Positions 11,760 to 22,080 are shown, counted from the first letter of the stretch. The stretch is DNA of 64,000 bases from Flaccisagitta enflata (GCA_965153355.1 OZ231127.1:62868001-62932000); one strand, 5' to 3'. The notes: generated by a model from the letters alone, not told the origin. Numbers and translations are program-made.

Positions 11760-11914
11760 TGTGTATTTGTGTGTGAAGGTGCTGGAACCAAAGCTCGTCA
11801 ACATTCACATCTAGCATCTCTCAACTTGCCTGCCTAACTTTTCATCTGTATCTTTCTATCTGTATATCTGTCTGTCTGTCAGTCAGTCTGTCTCTGTCTG
11901 TCAGTCAGTCTGTC

Positions 11915-11972
<58 letters not shown>

Positions 11973-12000
11973 TCTTCTTCTTCTTCTTCTTCTTCTTCTT
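11629..12000. repeat. GT, CTGT, CT and CTT compound microsatellite
   Basis: Mirror of 5641-6071 inside hAT copy 2; the CT part is much shorter than its counterpart and the GT part carries interruptions. Confidence 0.95.
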
Positions 12001-12445
12001 CTGTTATTCGTTGTCAGTTGGTTTCGCAATCGATGCAACATATGACATTGAGCCAAAGCTTCATAGAGAGAATCAACGCAGTCAAACTGATGAAAAAAAT
12101 GGCGGCAAAATTTCTGAGGGTATTAATGATGATAACGAGTGTGATTTTGAATCTCGGGTTCATCAAAAATATACCATTTTCACTATTTTTACTCAATTTT
12201 CGATGAGGAATTCAAAAATCACGGTCTCGAGAGCCTCAGACAACGTTTACAGGATCTTTTGAGAAAACTTACTTTTGGGACTCTGTCCCTCTCACCATCT
12301 CATTCCCTCATGCACAAATACTTTGTGACTTGGTATATCATGTAACATAAGGCATTCAACTTGCGGTAATCATACGCGTATCCAGTAGGAAGGGACAGGT
12401 GGAGGATTTTTGCTCGTAGGAAGCAAAAAATTTTGTGACACCCTG

Positions 12446-12585
12446 GTTATAAGCCCCATGGTCAGGAAGCCTGTGGTCATAAACCCCGTGGTTATATGCC
12501 CCGCGGTTGTAAGCCTCGCAGTTTCAAACCCTGCGGTTATAAGCCTCACAGTTATAAGCCCCGCAGTTATGAAGACAGGCAGTTG
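12446..12585 (+). repeat. ~17-bp minisatellite, right part
   Basis: Units such as CCCCGCGGTTGTAAGC and CCTCGCAGTTTCAAAC, continuous in register with 9681-9729. The first 8 bases are the right target duplication of hAT copy 2. Confidence 0.8.
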
Positions 12586-12734
12586 GGCCGCCTTCAGGCG
12601 GCCAATATGTATAACACAGATTTCTCCAAACATTGATATTGGATGACACATTAGAATTATTGTATTATCATTCATGCTCAATCAAGTTATCGTGGAACAC
12701 ATTATAGCGAACGCCACTTGTTTACTAGAGACTC
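12586..12734. other. gene-free spacer with a short hairpin
   Basis: Holds the hairpin GGCCGCCTTCAGGCGGCC near 12588; nothing else recognised. Confidence 0.5.
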
Positions 12735-12845
12735 TGAGCCAATCCCAAGCAACCCCCGAGCAACCCAGAGCAACCCCAAGCAACCCCAAGCAATCTCGGG
12801 TTTGCTTTGGGTTGCTTTGGGTTGTTTGGGGCTAGCTAAGGTTTG
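12735..12845. repeat. Palindromic GAGCAACCCC array
   Basis: About five AGCAACCCCA units followed directly by their reverse complement (TTGCTTTGGGTTG units), so the whole block can fold on itself. Confidence 0.8.
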
Positions 12846-13030
12846 GCTCGGGGTTTAATCCCACGTTTTTCTGTCACGGATTATGAGGTGTATGATGGCT
12901 GATGGGCACCCCCAATTTTCACGTGATTAAGCTCCTCCGAAATATTAAAATCTATACAAAATTCATCCTTCTACTATTACTAAATGGGAATATTTAGTCG
13001 CGTTTTCATTTTAACCTGAAATTGAATAGA

Positions 13031-13213
13031 AACAAGGCTAATTAAGTTCCATGCGGGCGGGCAGAACCCAGAAGTAGAAAAGGACAACTATGTATTTGAT
13101 TAGGTGCAGAAATGCAAAAACCGCCAGTAAACGCTGAAAAACAAAAACAAGTAACCAAGCGACCGACGGACCGACAAAGCGGGCTGTAGAGTCGCGTAGC
13201 ACGTGACTAAAAA
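13031..13213 (+). mobile_element. HINE-like element, GTCGCG subtype
   Basis: Begins AACAAGGCTAATTAAG, contains GCGGGCGGGCAG, an ACCGACGGACCGAC core and the 3' hairpin GTCGCGTAGCACGTGAC followed by TAAAAA. Confidence 0.75.
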
Positions 13214-13588
13214 AGAAAATTTCAAGTAAATTACGATCTAAACGGGAAGTGACATATTCCGGAATGAGTCAGGCGAAGCCCCATTTATCTTCACTTGTGT
13301 AATGAAAAAGATTATTCCTTGGCTTAGCGAAAAAGAGAAATTGAAAGCGAGGGGGGGGGGGTGAGAGGCAAATTCAAAATTATGACATCCTGCGTTGTGT
13401 GTGGAATTTTGATATAAACATCAAACAATCGGTATCTTTCTTTCGACAATGAACCCGGGGTTGCGTTATTGTCGCTGACGGGGGCACTAACTTATTTGAC
13501 AACCATGAGACATCATGACGTTAATGTAACAACACAGAGAAGGTCATGAATTTGTTTCCTCTTTGTTATTCGTCCAATAACCAATTGT
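13214..13588. other. gene-free stretch
   Basis: A G10 tract near 13352 and unique-looking sequence; no gene seen. Confidence 0.5.
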
Positions 13589-13663
13589 TTGTACTTACCT
13601 TTTTCTTCTTCTTTTTCTTCTTCTTTCTTCTCCCCCCCCCCCTTTTTTTTTCTCTCTCTCTTT
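13589..13663. repeat. Polypyrimidine tract
   Basis: TTCTTC repeats, a C-tract and a T-tract. No associated gene found. Confidence 0.7.
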
Positions 13664-13847
13664 TCGTTATTTGACCAGAGAGTCATATTTAATCATTTGT
13701 TTCTTTTTTTTCCTTTGTTTTATCCTCATTTGCATTTGACCAAAACAGTTTTGTTTGTTCTCCTTTTCAACCACGAAGGATTCGGCACCAGAAGACGAGA
13801 AACACGAATCATAAAAACATATTTTATTACCTGAGTTGAGCTGCGCC

Positions 13848-14110
13848 ACCGCCACCTCTAACGCTACCGCCGCGCCACTGCCAACACCACCACCATCGCC
13901 ATCGCCACCGCCACCGCCACCGCCATCGCCATCGCCATCGCCATCGCCACCGCCACCGCCACCGCCATCGCCATCGCCATCGCCACCGCCACCGCCACCG
14001 CCACCGCCACCGCCACCGCCATCGTTACCATTACCGCCACCGCCACCTCCACCGCCACTGCCACTGCAACCGCGCCAACGCCAACACCACCTCTGCCGCC
14101 ACCTCCAGCG
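13848..14110 (+). repeat. GC-rich (CGCCAC/CGCCAT)n minisatellite
   Basis: Hexanucleotide array read as a proline/serine frame on one strand and an alanine/valine/methionine frame on the other. It is the most GC- and CpG-rich block in the window. Confidence 0.92.
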
Positions 14111-14384
14111 CGCGTCGAAACCATAGTTCTGTACTTATTTTTCTCTCTCATTGCCTCATTCATCCAAGTTTCTTCTACCTCAAGCTTTGTCTTAATAACC
14201 AAAGTTTCTTTTGTATCTATCCTATTCATATATGATCATGATATCGATACATGCGTTTCTCTTGATCTTTGTCGAATTGTCTCTGTCACTTCTATTGTCT
14301 TAATCCTTGTCTCAATCTCCTTGATATCTCTTTATCCTTTTTGTCGTTTCTCAATTTCCACTTAGTCCATCTGATGACGAACGA

Positions 14385-14490
14385 CCAACACAACGGACAG
14401 ACGGATGGACGGACGGACGGAAGGATGGACGGACGGAAGGACGCAATGGACGGACACAGCCCCTTACATCGACACACACGACTAGGACAT
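14385..14490 (+). mobile_element. Probable decayed HINE core
   Basis: GACGGATGGACGGACGGACG array followed by GGACACAGCCCCTTACATCG and GACTAGG. The tetranucleotide core and the order resemble HINEs but both terminal motifs are lost. Confidence 0.4.
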
Positions 14491-14504
14491 GGCAATTACA
14501 TAAG

Positions 14505-15125
14505 TGTCGACTTAAGAACATGGCAAATACATTAATGCGAACTTACGAACATGGCAATTTCATAAATGCAGACTTGAGAACATGGCAATAATATAAATGC
14601 AAACTTGAGAACATGGCAATAACATGAATGTAAACTTGGGAACTTGGTAATAACATAAATGCAGGATTGGGAACATGGCAATAACATAAATGCAGACTTG
14701 AGAACATGGCAACGACCTAAATGCAGACTTGAGAACATGGCAATAACATAAATGCAGACTTGAGAACATGGCAATAACATGAATGCAATCTTGGGAACAT
14801 GGTAATAACATAAATGCAGGGTTGGGAATATGGCAATAACATAAATGCAGACTTGAGAACATGGCAACAACCTAAATGCAGACTTGAGAACATGGCAGTA
14901 ACATAAATGCAGACTGGAGAACATGGCAATAACTTAAATGCAGTCTTGATAACATGATAATAACATAAACGCAGACTTGAGAACATGGAAATAACATAAA
15001 TGCAGACTTGAGAACATGGTAATAACATAAATGTAGACTTGAGAACATGGCAATGACATAAACGCAGACGTGAGAACATGGCAATAACATAAACGCGGAC
15101 TTGAGAACATGGCAATAACATAAAT
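14505..15125 (+). repeat. 31-bp minisatellite
   Basis: About 20 units of GAACATGGCAATAACATAAA then TGCAGACTTGA; spacing of 31 bp measured directly (14578 to 14609). Repetitive isoleucine/cysteine frames on the minus strand are translations of it. Confidence 0.95.
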
Positions 15126-15429
15126 GGTCGGGTGTTCTCTCTACGCGCCTGAGACCAACGCGAGCGGCTTTTCTCTCAACGATCTCAGTTACGCGTTTCG
15201 CGGTTTGAGATGGAACAACGCGGAACTCCTTCCATCAGCCCATTCTGAGACAGTTTTCTATGACAAGCTCGGCGGAGTAAAAGTCGCGTGCTCCATCTTT
15301 CGTTTTTGCGCGTTAAATTCAAACTCGTTAAATCAGTTATGTATTAAATCAACACGTACATACCATGATACCCAACAACATTGAATGTTCAATTTTTTTA
15401 CGGACACCTGGAAATATAAGCAGCCACTT
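15126..15429. other. Short unrecognised open stretch
   Basis: An open frame of 86 codons starts at 15124. Base composition (frequent CGCG) differs from its AT-rich neighbours. No motif recognised and no reason to call it a gene. Confidence 0.35.
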
Positions 15430-15542
15430 TGGATTAGAATTGCTCCCAAACAAATAACGCTACGTGAACCAGATTGTTACTTTTTTTATTAGAGTTGTTT
15501 CAACCCTTTAAGATATTGTGCCAAGCACGGGTCTGTAACTCA
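15430..15542 (+). repeat. Upstream copy of the 113-bp direct repeat (pLTR-like)
   Basis: Identical by eye to 15973-16085. The second copy leads straight into the GIY-YIG coding sequence. Partial tandem duplication at the 5' side (pLTR) is characteristic of Penelope-like elements. Confidence 0.8.
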
Positions 15543-15972
15543 ACTTGCCTATGAGCAGTACTCTTCTAAAGTTGATGCTCATTTTCAGCCAAGTTTTCAG
15601 CCAGTTACAAATTCAGGTGTTTGCATTTGTATGTTTATTGGCTAGATAAGCAAACTTACTTATCTTTGTCAATAAGAATGGAAGCGAATACTTGACACAA
15701 CCAACCGCCCAACGGTCTGACTTTGGGTCTGTTCCTACTTGTGACAATCGCGTTTATAATAAAGGGTCACTTGGTCGCTCGCTATGTTAGTTCGCTCACA
15801 CCGATTACTCCATGCACTCTTTTAGCAGAGCTACGCTTGCTTTGCTCATTTGCTCCATTCAGGGGTTTACTCACTCACTTTGCTCATTCCCACGTGGAAT
15901 TTCACAAAAACAATCAAGATTTTTGTTGTAAGTAGAAACACACCCATTGTACAAGAGCGTCTCGAGACTTAA
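15543..15972. other. Spacer between the two direct repeats
   Basis: About 430 bp with a 70-codon frame at 15723-15935 that I do not recognise. Probably part of the element's 5' region or host sequence caught in the duplication. Confidence 0.4.
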
Positions 15973-16085
15973 TGGATTAGAATTGCTCCCAAACAAATAA
16001 CGCTACGTGAACCAGATTGTTACTTTTTTTATTAGAGTTGTTTCAACCCTTTAAGATATTGTGCCAAGCACGGGTCTGTAACTCA
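15973..16085 (+). repeat. Downstream copy of the 113-bp direct repeat (pLTR-like)
   Basis: Same 113 bp as 15430-15542, offset 543. Its last 50 bp are in frame with the GIY-YIG coding region (the frame is open from 16036), so the repeat overlaps coding sequence. Confidence 0.8.
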
Positions 16086-16688
16086 TTGTAAATCGGAAAA
16101 TATAATTTATCTAATGAAATGTAAATTATGTGGTTTCCAGTACATCGGTGAAACTAAATGTCGTTTACATATAAGATTCAATGGACACAGAAGTAGGATT
16201 AATTCAAACAAATCTGGACAATTAGTTCATAAACATTTTCAAGAAAATTGTCATGGTCTTGCAAACTGCATTATCATACCAATTGAGAAAATTGTTTTGA
16301 GTGAGTCTGATGAAAATATCTTTTCATCACAAGTAGAGAAAGCAAGAGCAAAGGATAAAATCAGGTTTGAAAGGGAGAAATTCTGGATTTCAACTCTTCA
16401 AACAGCCTATCCCTTTGGTCTCAATTGTAGAGTAAAGGGTATTGGTGATTTTAATCCTTCACAGGGGTTTTTTCAACATTTTGGCGGAAGGAGGAGGAGA
16501 AAACGGAAACACAAGAAAAGGAAACCTAAAAGACTAAGAGTTAAAAGTGATTTTTCTCTAGATTTTGTACTAGATAAGCACAGGGAGCTAGCCAATAAGC
16601 CAGGATATATACATTTTTTCAAAACATTTTTATATAGTGTTCCAAGGGTTGACCTCCAAATTTTACTTCAGAGTGTTGAAAATTCTCC
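16036..16688 (+). pseudogene. GIY-YIG endonuclease region of the Penelope-like element
   Basis: The frame is open from 16036; the first ATG is 16114, but family-like sequence starts earlier (HCKSENIIYLMKCKLC), so I place the coding start before that ATG. The GIY-YIG signature appears as FQYIGETKCRLHIRFNGH, with a preceding CxxC pair (CKLC) and an earlier Cys that may bind metal. The catalytic Glu is likely in REKFWISTLQTAYPFGLNCR. A strongly basic segment (GGRRRRKRKHKKRKPKR) follows and may bind nucleic acid or act as a nuclear signal. In such elements the domain nicks DNA for target-primed reverse transcription. The frame then runs into foldback sequence at 16689, which disrupts it. Domain order (endonuclease before RT) suggests a Naiad-type element; an alternative is two canonical elements in tandem. 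Confidence 0.8.
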
Positions 16689-17239
16689 TTTTTGGGCAGC
16701 GGCCCCAAAGGGCCGATGTCCTGTAGGACACAGGGGTGGACCATTACGTACGTCTGTCCGTACGTACGTACGTCCCCCCCCCGAGGCCCCTCTCGGGCCC
16801 CAAATTAGCCCTCTCAAGCCCAAATCAGCCCACTCAGGCAAAAAATCAGTCCTCTGAGGCCCAAAATTAGCTCCCCCCCTGAGGCCCCTTTCAGGCCCCA
16901 AAATAGCCCTCTCAAGCCCAAAATCAGCCGACTCAGGCCAAAAATCAGTCCTCTGAGGCCCAAAATTAGCCCCCCCCCGGCCCCTCTCAGGCCCCAAATT
17001 AGTCCTCTCAGGCCCAAAATCAGCCTACTCGGCCAAAAATCAGTCGTTTGAGGCCTAAAATTAGCTCTTCAAGGCCCTTAATCCGCCTTGTCAGGACAGA
17101 CGTACGTAATGGTTCACCCCTGTGTCCTACAGGACATCGGCCCTTTGGGGCCGCTGCCCTGCTCTCACACCACTTCTTCAGCTATCACTCCAAGCAGGGC
17201 ATCGGGTACCGCTGACCATGTGCAATCCTTGGATGACTT
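16689..17239 (+). mobile_element. Foldback element F1, inserted in the Penelope-like element
   Basis: Left end TTTGGGCAGCGGCCCCAAAG then GGCCGATGTCCTGTAGGACA; right side mirrors this (TGTCCTACAGGACATCGGCC ... GGGGCCGCTGCCC). Between them lie about 15 units of ~20 bp with the core GGCCCAAAATCAGCC. After the right hairpin comes a one-sided tail: a GCCCTGC...GCAGGGC stem, GGGTACCGCTGACCAT and GTGCAATCCTTGGATGACT. The same tail ends F3. No coding capacity. Confidence 0.8.
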
Positions 17240-17823
17240 GTTTAATAGATGTCCGACTTAAAGATATGATTAAAATGATAGCTAACCTAAGATTGTTTAA
17301 ACCTGTGGAAATAGCAAAAAGGAATGATAAGGACTTTTACCATCTGAATTTCAGAGATAAAGGTCTGGATTTCATAAACATCAGTGCAATACTTAGAAAC
17401 AAGGATGTTTTAAATAAAATACCAATTTATTTCAATGATAAAGAACCACCAGTCATTGGATATAGATTTAATAAAAGTATTGCAGGTAAACTTTTTAACT
17501 ATAGAGAGACTTTATCAGAAGAAGGGATTGACCGTTTTGAGAATAATAGATTAATTTGTAGTTGCAATAATTCTCCATTTAAAGATCCAAATCATGGTCA
17601 TGTCATAACCGGTAACCTAGACATAATAGAAAATGAAACATTGAAAAATTTGATAAAGAAAGGACCTAAGTATAGGTTACCTCAAAGGATAAATTGGAAA
17701 GAGGATAGAAAAATCATAACAACATTTCTGGATGCTTATATTGATAAATGGATAACAAAAGAGAGAAAAATGTCAGAAGATAATAATGTCAATGAAAGTT
17801 GCTTAGATTCATGGGAAAAATAA
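17221..17823 (+). pseudogene. Penelope-like RT region, segment 1 (N-terminal)
   Basis: Contains a conserved region found before the RT core of Penelope-like elements: LICSCNNSPFKDPNHGHVIT, followed by LKNLIKKGPKYRLP and an aromatic/basic helix-rich stretch. The segment starts at the end of the foldback insertion, and the frame ends at a TAA at 17821-17823; the sequence continues in another frame at about 17825, so a small indel broke it. No ATG can be trusted as the true start, because the protein was probably continuous with the GIY-YIG part. Confidence 0.8.
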
Positions 17824-17869
17824 AGTAGTTGAACTTATAGATAGGAAAATAGAGTCTGGTAAACATAAA

Positions 17870-18400
17870 TTGAGAAGTTGGAATCTTAGAATTGAAGGAG
17901 ATGTAAAGAGAGAATTGAATAGATTAAAGGAATCTTATGTCATAACTGTTACTGATAAGGCACAAAATAATATTCTCTTTACATGTAAGTCACATTATGT
18001 TTCTAAGATTAAAGATGAATTGAGTAGACCAGGACAGTTAACCTATGAACCAGAAAATAAAGATGTGGATACCATTCATAGCATTATCATAAATTTTTCC
18101 AAGTCAAAAAACATAAAAGTTCCTAATGAAATGAAAGATATCCCTCTTATTTACTGGATTCCTAAAATGCATAAAAACCCAATAGGCAGTAGATTTATAG
18201 CAGGATCAAAATCTTGCAGTATCAAACTATTATCTAAATATTTTTCAAAAGCTCTGAAGGTCATTTTAAATCATATGAAAAATTATTCATTAACAGTGTC
18301 TCAAAGAGCAGATTTGAATTATTTTTGGATAATAGAGAATTCCTTGGAATTCATGGATAAAATCAAAAGTAAGATATGCAACATATGGAAACATATGATT
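17870..18400 (+). pseudogene. Penelope-like RT region, segment 2 (fingers, RT motifs 1-2)
   Basis: Carries IYWIPKMHKNPIGSRFIAGS, the RT motif 1/2 block (aromatic-x-x-P-K-x-H-K-x-P with a following R-F-I-A-G-S), then the S-x-x-L-S-K-Y helix. After about 18376 the homologous reading moves to the next frame; the residues read beyond that point in this frame are noise. Together with segments 1 and 3 it makes one broken RT. Confidence 0.8.
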
Positions 18401-19245
18401 TTTCTACTTTATATACAGCGCTTCCGCATCCAGAAATTATTAGAAATTTTGCTAAGATTTTCCAAAAAGTCTATAGCAGAGAAAATAAACAATTTATAAA
18501 TGTGAACATGCAAAGGGCATATTTCAGTACAACTGCAGGAAAAAATTGCTGCTCTTTCCGGGTAACAGATATGCAAGAAATTCTAGAATTCATATTAGAT
18601 AACATTTATGTTAAATTTGGAAGAAAGATTTACAAACAGGTAATAGGAATTCCTATTGGGTTGGACTCAGGTCAGGACATAGCAAACCTTTTATTATATA
18701 GCTATGAGGCAGACTATGTAGAGAAAACTTCAAAGCAAAATATCGTTCTGGCCAGAAAATTTAATTTGTGCTCTAGATACATAGATGACCTTTTTGTAGG
18801 TAATTTCCCAGACTTCGGAGAGCACATATATAAAATATATCCAAGAGAGTTAGAAATCAAGCCAGAATCTGTTAATTCAAAGGAGGTTTCTTATCTGGAC
18901 CTGAGGATTAAATCTGAAAATGGGTTATTAGATTTTTCCATATATGATAAGAGGGATGATTTTAATTTCAAAATCGTAAACTTCCCTTTTATGGATAGCT
19001 GTATACCTAAAAAGTCAGCATTAGGAGTATTCTATAGTCAAATGATTAGATTTGCAAGAATTAATTCTGGCTATCAAAATTTCAAGGTTAAGTGCAAAAA
19101 CTTAACTGAGAGACTGCTGGGTCAGGGTTACAAACTTGCAGATTTAAAAAGGCTTAGTTTGCGTTTTTTTAAAGATAGGAACAATATTGTACTGAAATAT
19201 GATATTAATGATACCAACATTTTTATCAAAGATATATTACCGTAA
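18376..19245 (+). pseudogene. Penelope-like RT region, segment 3 (palm, catalytic core, thumb)
   Basis: Motif A is YDFSTLYTALPHPEII with the first catalytic Asp. Motif B is GIPIGLDSGQDIANLLLYSY. Motif C is SRYIDDLFVGN with the Asp pair. Motifs D/E follow (LEIKPESVNSKEVSYLDLRI). All three Asp residues are kept. The thumb region ends at a TAA at 19243-19245 and no GIY-YIG follows. Penelope-like RTs are most closely related to telomerase RT. Codon use and base composition match the rest of the element. The frame overlap with segment 2 marks a frameshift near 18376-18400. Confidence 0.87.
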
Positions 19246-19560
19246 TGAGCCTTAATTGATTATCACAAGTCTTAATGGGTGAGTGGGTCAATTGGCTTCT
19301 CCTCATTATTCTCTGGACTTTTGATTGTCTTTTGATGTCTATTACTATATCAATAGTAAGCCCTAAATGAAAATCTTCACTGTCACCCTAAAAAATTATA
19401 AATCTTAATTCTAACTTCAAAATATTTGAGTATTTATCTTTATCCAGCGAAGGCACCTTTTGGTGGGTCCGCCTGCACCTGAGTATTGGAGTTAAAGGAC
19501 CGAAACTCACTCTAGGGTGCAGGTCTCCAACTGATCACCAGAAACTGGATATAGTAAAAT
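19246..19560. other. 3' untranslated tail of the Penelope-like element (estimated)
   Basis: AT-rich, no frames, with a possible stem formed by GGCACCTTTTGGTGGGTCC and neighbours near 19450. The exact end is not defined. Confidence 0.4.
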
Positions 19561-19793
19561 ATTCTAATTCTTGGATTTTTTTCTAAATATGGGAAAGTAA
19601 ATTTTACCCTTCATGGTGACCTATCATCCCATGATATATCTTCTTTGAAGATGAATTCCCTTTCCTCCAATCACTAAGATTTCCCTTTAACAAACATTTA
19701 GTATAAATTGTCCAAAGTCCCACCCCTTTTGTTTAATTGAGAGGAAGGGTAGCCACTAGGACGTCGGACACCCATAGTTCCTTTTTTTCAATT
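19561..19793. other. gene-free spacer
   Basis: AT-rich, nothing recognised. Confidence 0.4.
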
Positions 19794-20402
19794 AACCATG
19801 CCCAAAAAAAAAATGGCACATCTTTTTCAGGCCTCTCGGTTCATTCATAAGAAGTGAAACGAAGAAAAATCAGTAAGCATTTTAAAGAGCTTCAAAAAAT
19901 CTATCATTTGAGTTGTCTCAGAATGTTGTAGCTCTAAAACTTTAGAAATTACAATGATATGAAGAAAAAAGGTCAATTTTGCTTACTGCCAGAAAGAGTG
20001 TTTTCACATGTCACTTTGAACTGTACCTTTCATTTTCATTTAATCATAACTTCTAAACGAATCAAGTTAAAAATTTCTGCTTGGCGCCATTTTGAAGAAA
20101 ATTTTCTAAATTTTTTTTTCCTCATAAATTTTTTTTGATTTGCTTTAGTATATTCATTGATACATAGAAAAACGAGGAAAATTTTGACGATTGAATGATC
20201 TACTTTGGCAAAAGCAGAGTAATCAACTTTATTCAATTGTCATTTTCAAACAAAAAAAGTCACAATATTCTGCTTGGTCTAGTTTTAAAGAACTTTTGAA
20301 TATCTTTCTAACGGTCACTGATTTTTTATAGTTTAATTGAAAGAGAGCGATTAAAGTTGCATGTAAAGATGAGTGTGCCATTTTTTATTTTGCCATGGTT
20401 AG
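19794..20402. mobile_element. MITE-like element with imperfect TIRs
   Basis: Left TTAACCATGCCC-A-tract-ATGGCACATC and right GATGAGTGTGCCAT-T-tract-GCCATGGTTA are inverted. About 609 bp, AT-rich, no transposase. I could not define a target duplication. Confidence 0.5.
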
Positions 20403-21025
20403 ATGTAACTCTTGCTGAATTGATTATCCCAGTCAATGCCAGAAGTCAGCGCTAACTTTTATCCCCTAACCCAATAGCATACTTGAAAAAATATTTGTTT
20501 AATATTAAGACAAAAGTCTTGTTTTCTGCATAAAAATTACTTATCCAAAGGTTTTGATATTCATTAACCACCAAAATTAGGTCGTACCTAAAATTGGATA
20601 GGTGAGTATATGAGTGGAAGCATATACTATACAGGAATAAGTAACTTTTGAATGTTTTGTTTATTTTTATATTCTCAGTTGATTTTGAAAAACATTTTTC
20701 TTCAAAAGTTTTTGTAAGATACTTTTTGTTGCACATTTCATTATCGGTGGCGATATGGTAAATATTCTAATGTAATCGCATCTCATCAAATTCAAACTAA
20801 CGATGTTTGGAATATAAAACGACTGCGTATTTCCGTCCAGCTGAATTATTCTAAAAAAAAAGAAAACGACTTTTTTTGTCTCGTTCAACTACTCAAGAAA
20901 AAAAAGAAAGAAAGAGAGAAAGAAAGATAAAAGAAAAAGAAAATTATGACTTCATTCAGTTTTATGGGATTTTTTTTCTTCTCTCCTTTTAAAGCCTCAA
21001 AAAATGTTTGTTTTCTCAACGACCC
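20403..21025. other. gene-free AT-rich stretch
   Basis: Poly-purine near 20895-20940 (AAAGAAAGAGAG); no gene. Confidence 0.5.
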
Positions 21026-21246
21026 TTTTTAGTTGCGGACACGCAACTCTATAGGAGGCTTTGTCCGTCCGTCTGTCTGTCGGTCCGTCCGTCGGTCCGT
21101 CCGTCCGGGAACACAAGTCGAAAAGTGCGAAAACGAGTGTTTAAGATGCATTTTGTGTATGAGAGAGAGGGAGTTGGGTTGTGGATGGGGGTTGGATGCC
21201 CCTGCCCACCCGTCCGCAACAATATTGTGACCCCGCGTCACTTGTT
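21026..21246 (-). mobile_element. HINE-like element, TTGCGGAC subtype (full length)
   Basis: The clearest complete member. TTAGTTGCGGACACGCAACT hairpin, CTCTATAGGAGG, core GTCGGTCCGTCCGTCGGTCC, then GGGGGTTGGATGCCCCTGCC, CACCCGTCCGCAACAATATT and GACCCCGCGTCACTTGTTT. The distal GTCCGCAAC is the exact reverse complement of the hairpin-side GTTGCGGAC. Confidence 0.85.
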
Positions 21247-21410
21247 TTCTCAAAAGAAAAAGAAAAATTGTTGGGGGAAAAGAAAAAGTCACGAGACGAT
21301 TAGTTTAAATGGCCGCGCCATACAATGGATATAGCATAAACACAGCAAAATATAAGAGGAAAGGGAAATATGAGAGTTAGGTCTTGAGTGTAGGAGTGGG
21401 AAATGGGAGG

Positions 21411-21790
21411 GGAAGAAGGAGAAGAAGCAGAAAAAGAAAAAGAAAAAAGAAAAAGAAAAAAGAAAAAGAAAAAGAAAAAGAAAAAGAAAAAGGAAAAGAA
21501 AAAGAAAAAGAAAAAGAAGAAGAAGAAGAAGAAGAAGAAGAAGAAGAAAAAGAAGAAGATGAGGATGAAGAAAAAGAAAAAGAAAAAGAAAAGGAAAAGG
21601 AAAAGAACAAGGAAAAGGAAAAGGAAAAGGAAAAGGAAAAGGAAAAGGAAAAGGAAAAGGAAAAGGGAAAAGAAAAAGGAAAAAGAATAAGGAGAAGGAG
21701 GAGGAGGAGAAGGAGAAGGAGAAGGAGAAGGAGAAGGAGAAGGAGAAGAAGAAGAGGGAGGAGAAGAAGGAGATGGAGTAGGAGAGGATT
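21411..21790. repeat. (GAA/GGA)n polypurine tract
   Basis: About 380 bp almost without pyrimidines on this strand, with AAAAAG, GAAGAA and AAAAGG sub-blocks. Lysine/glutamate and leucine/serine frames are artefacts. Confidence 0.95.
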
Positions 21791-22044
21791 AAGGAGGTAA
21801 GGGGAGTACAGTGGAGCACTAGAGAGTAGAGTGAACCCGCTTTTAAGGCATGTCCGCCTAGAGCGTGTAAAACTTGCAATCCCATGAAAAGTTTTGTAGT
21901 TATTCATACATTGGCAATAAGGCAGCTTCACTTATACATCCGATGTGTATCCGACCTTGCATCCGGCCTTGCATCTGTCGTCGCTCAAAAAAGAAGTCCA
22001 ACAAGCATGGTTTGGGACCGAGATGGATAAATTGTATTCCAGCA
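21791..22044. other. gene-free stretch
   Basis: Includes CCGACCTTGCATCCGGCC near 21950, like the 23-bp minisatellite at 22790, otherwise unremarkable. Confidence 0.45.
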
Positions 22045-22080
22045 AACATCAGGTCATCGACCTCTGAAGGGCCGCTGCCC
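22045..22080 (+). mobile_element. Foldback family fragment (right hairpin)
   Basis: AGGTCATCGACCTCTGAAGG then GCCGCTGCCC, the right inverted terminus of the family; no left end or tail. Confidence 0.6.

Larger units (their letters stand above)
9730..12445 (-). mobile_element. Non-autonomous hAT-like element, copy 2 (2716 bp)
   Basis: Starts CAGGGTGTCACAAAG and ends TTTTGTGACACCCTG; inverted relative to copy 1. Flanked by the 8-bp duplication GTTATAAG. Sequence matches copy 1 closely outside the microsatellites (for example 10600-11600 against 6090-7110), implying recent activity or gene conversion. No transposase, so it would depend on enzyme supplied in trans. Confidence 0.85.
15430..19560 (+). 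mobile_element. Penelope-like retroelement with N-terminal GIY-YIG (Naiad-like order)
   Basis: Order: 113-bp direct repeat, 430-bp spacer, second repeat, GIY-YIG endonuclease region, basic linker, foldback insertion (16689-17239), reverse transcriptase region in three frames, stop at 19245, AT-rich 3' tail. Canonical EN+ Penelope-like elements carry the GIY-YIG domain after the RT; here it precedes the RT and none follows, the permuted order described for Naiad elements. The element is dead because of two frameshifts and an insertion. The right boundary is an estimate. Confidence 0.8.

Noticed and set aside
13836-14126. Proline-rich protein
   Set aside because: CGCCAC hexanucleotide array; the opposite strand is equally open.
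14532-15121. 130-134-codon frames with regular repeated motifs on the minus strand
   Set aside because: 31-bp minisatellite; overlapping frames show the same peptide in shifted phases.
14505-15125. CRISPR array
   Set aside because: Units are contiguous with no unique spacers, and the window is clearly eukaryotic.
16114-16857. Start of the GIY-YIG protein at the ATG at 16114, ending at 16857
   Set aside because: Family-like residues precede that ATG, and everything after about 16688 is translated foldback element.
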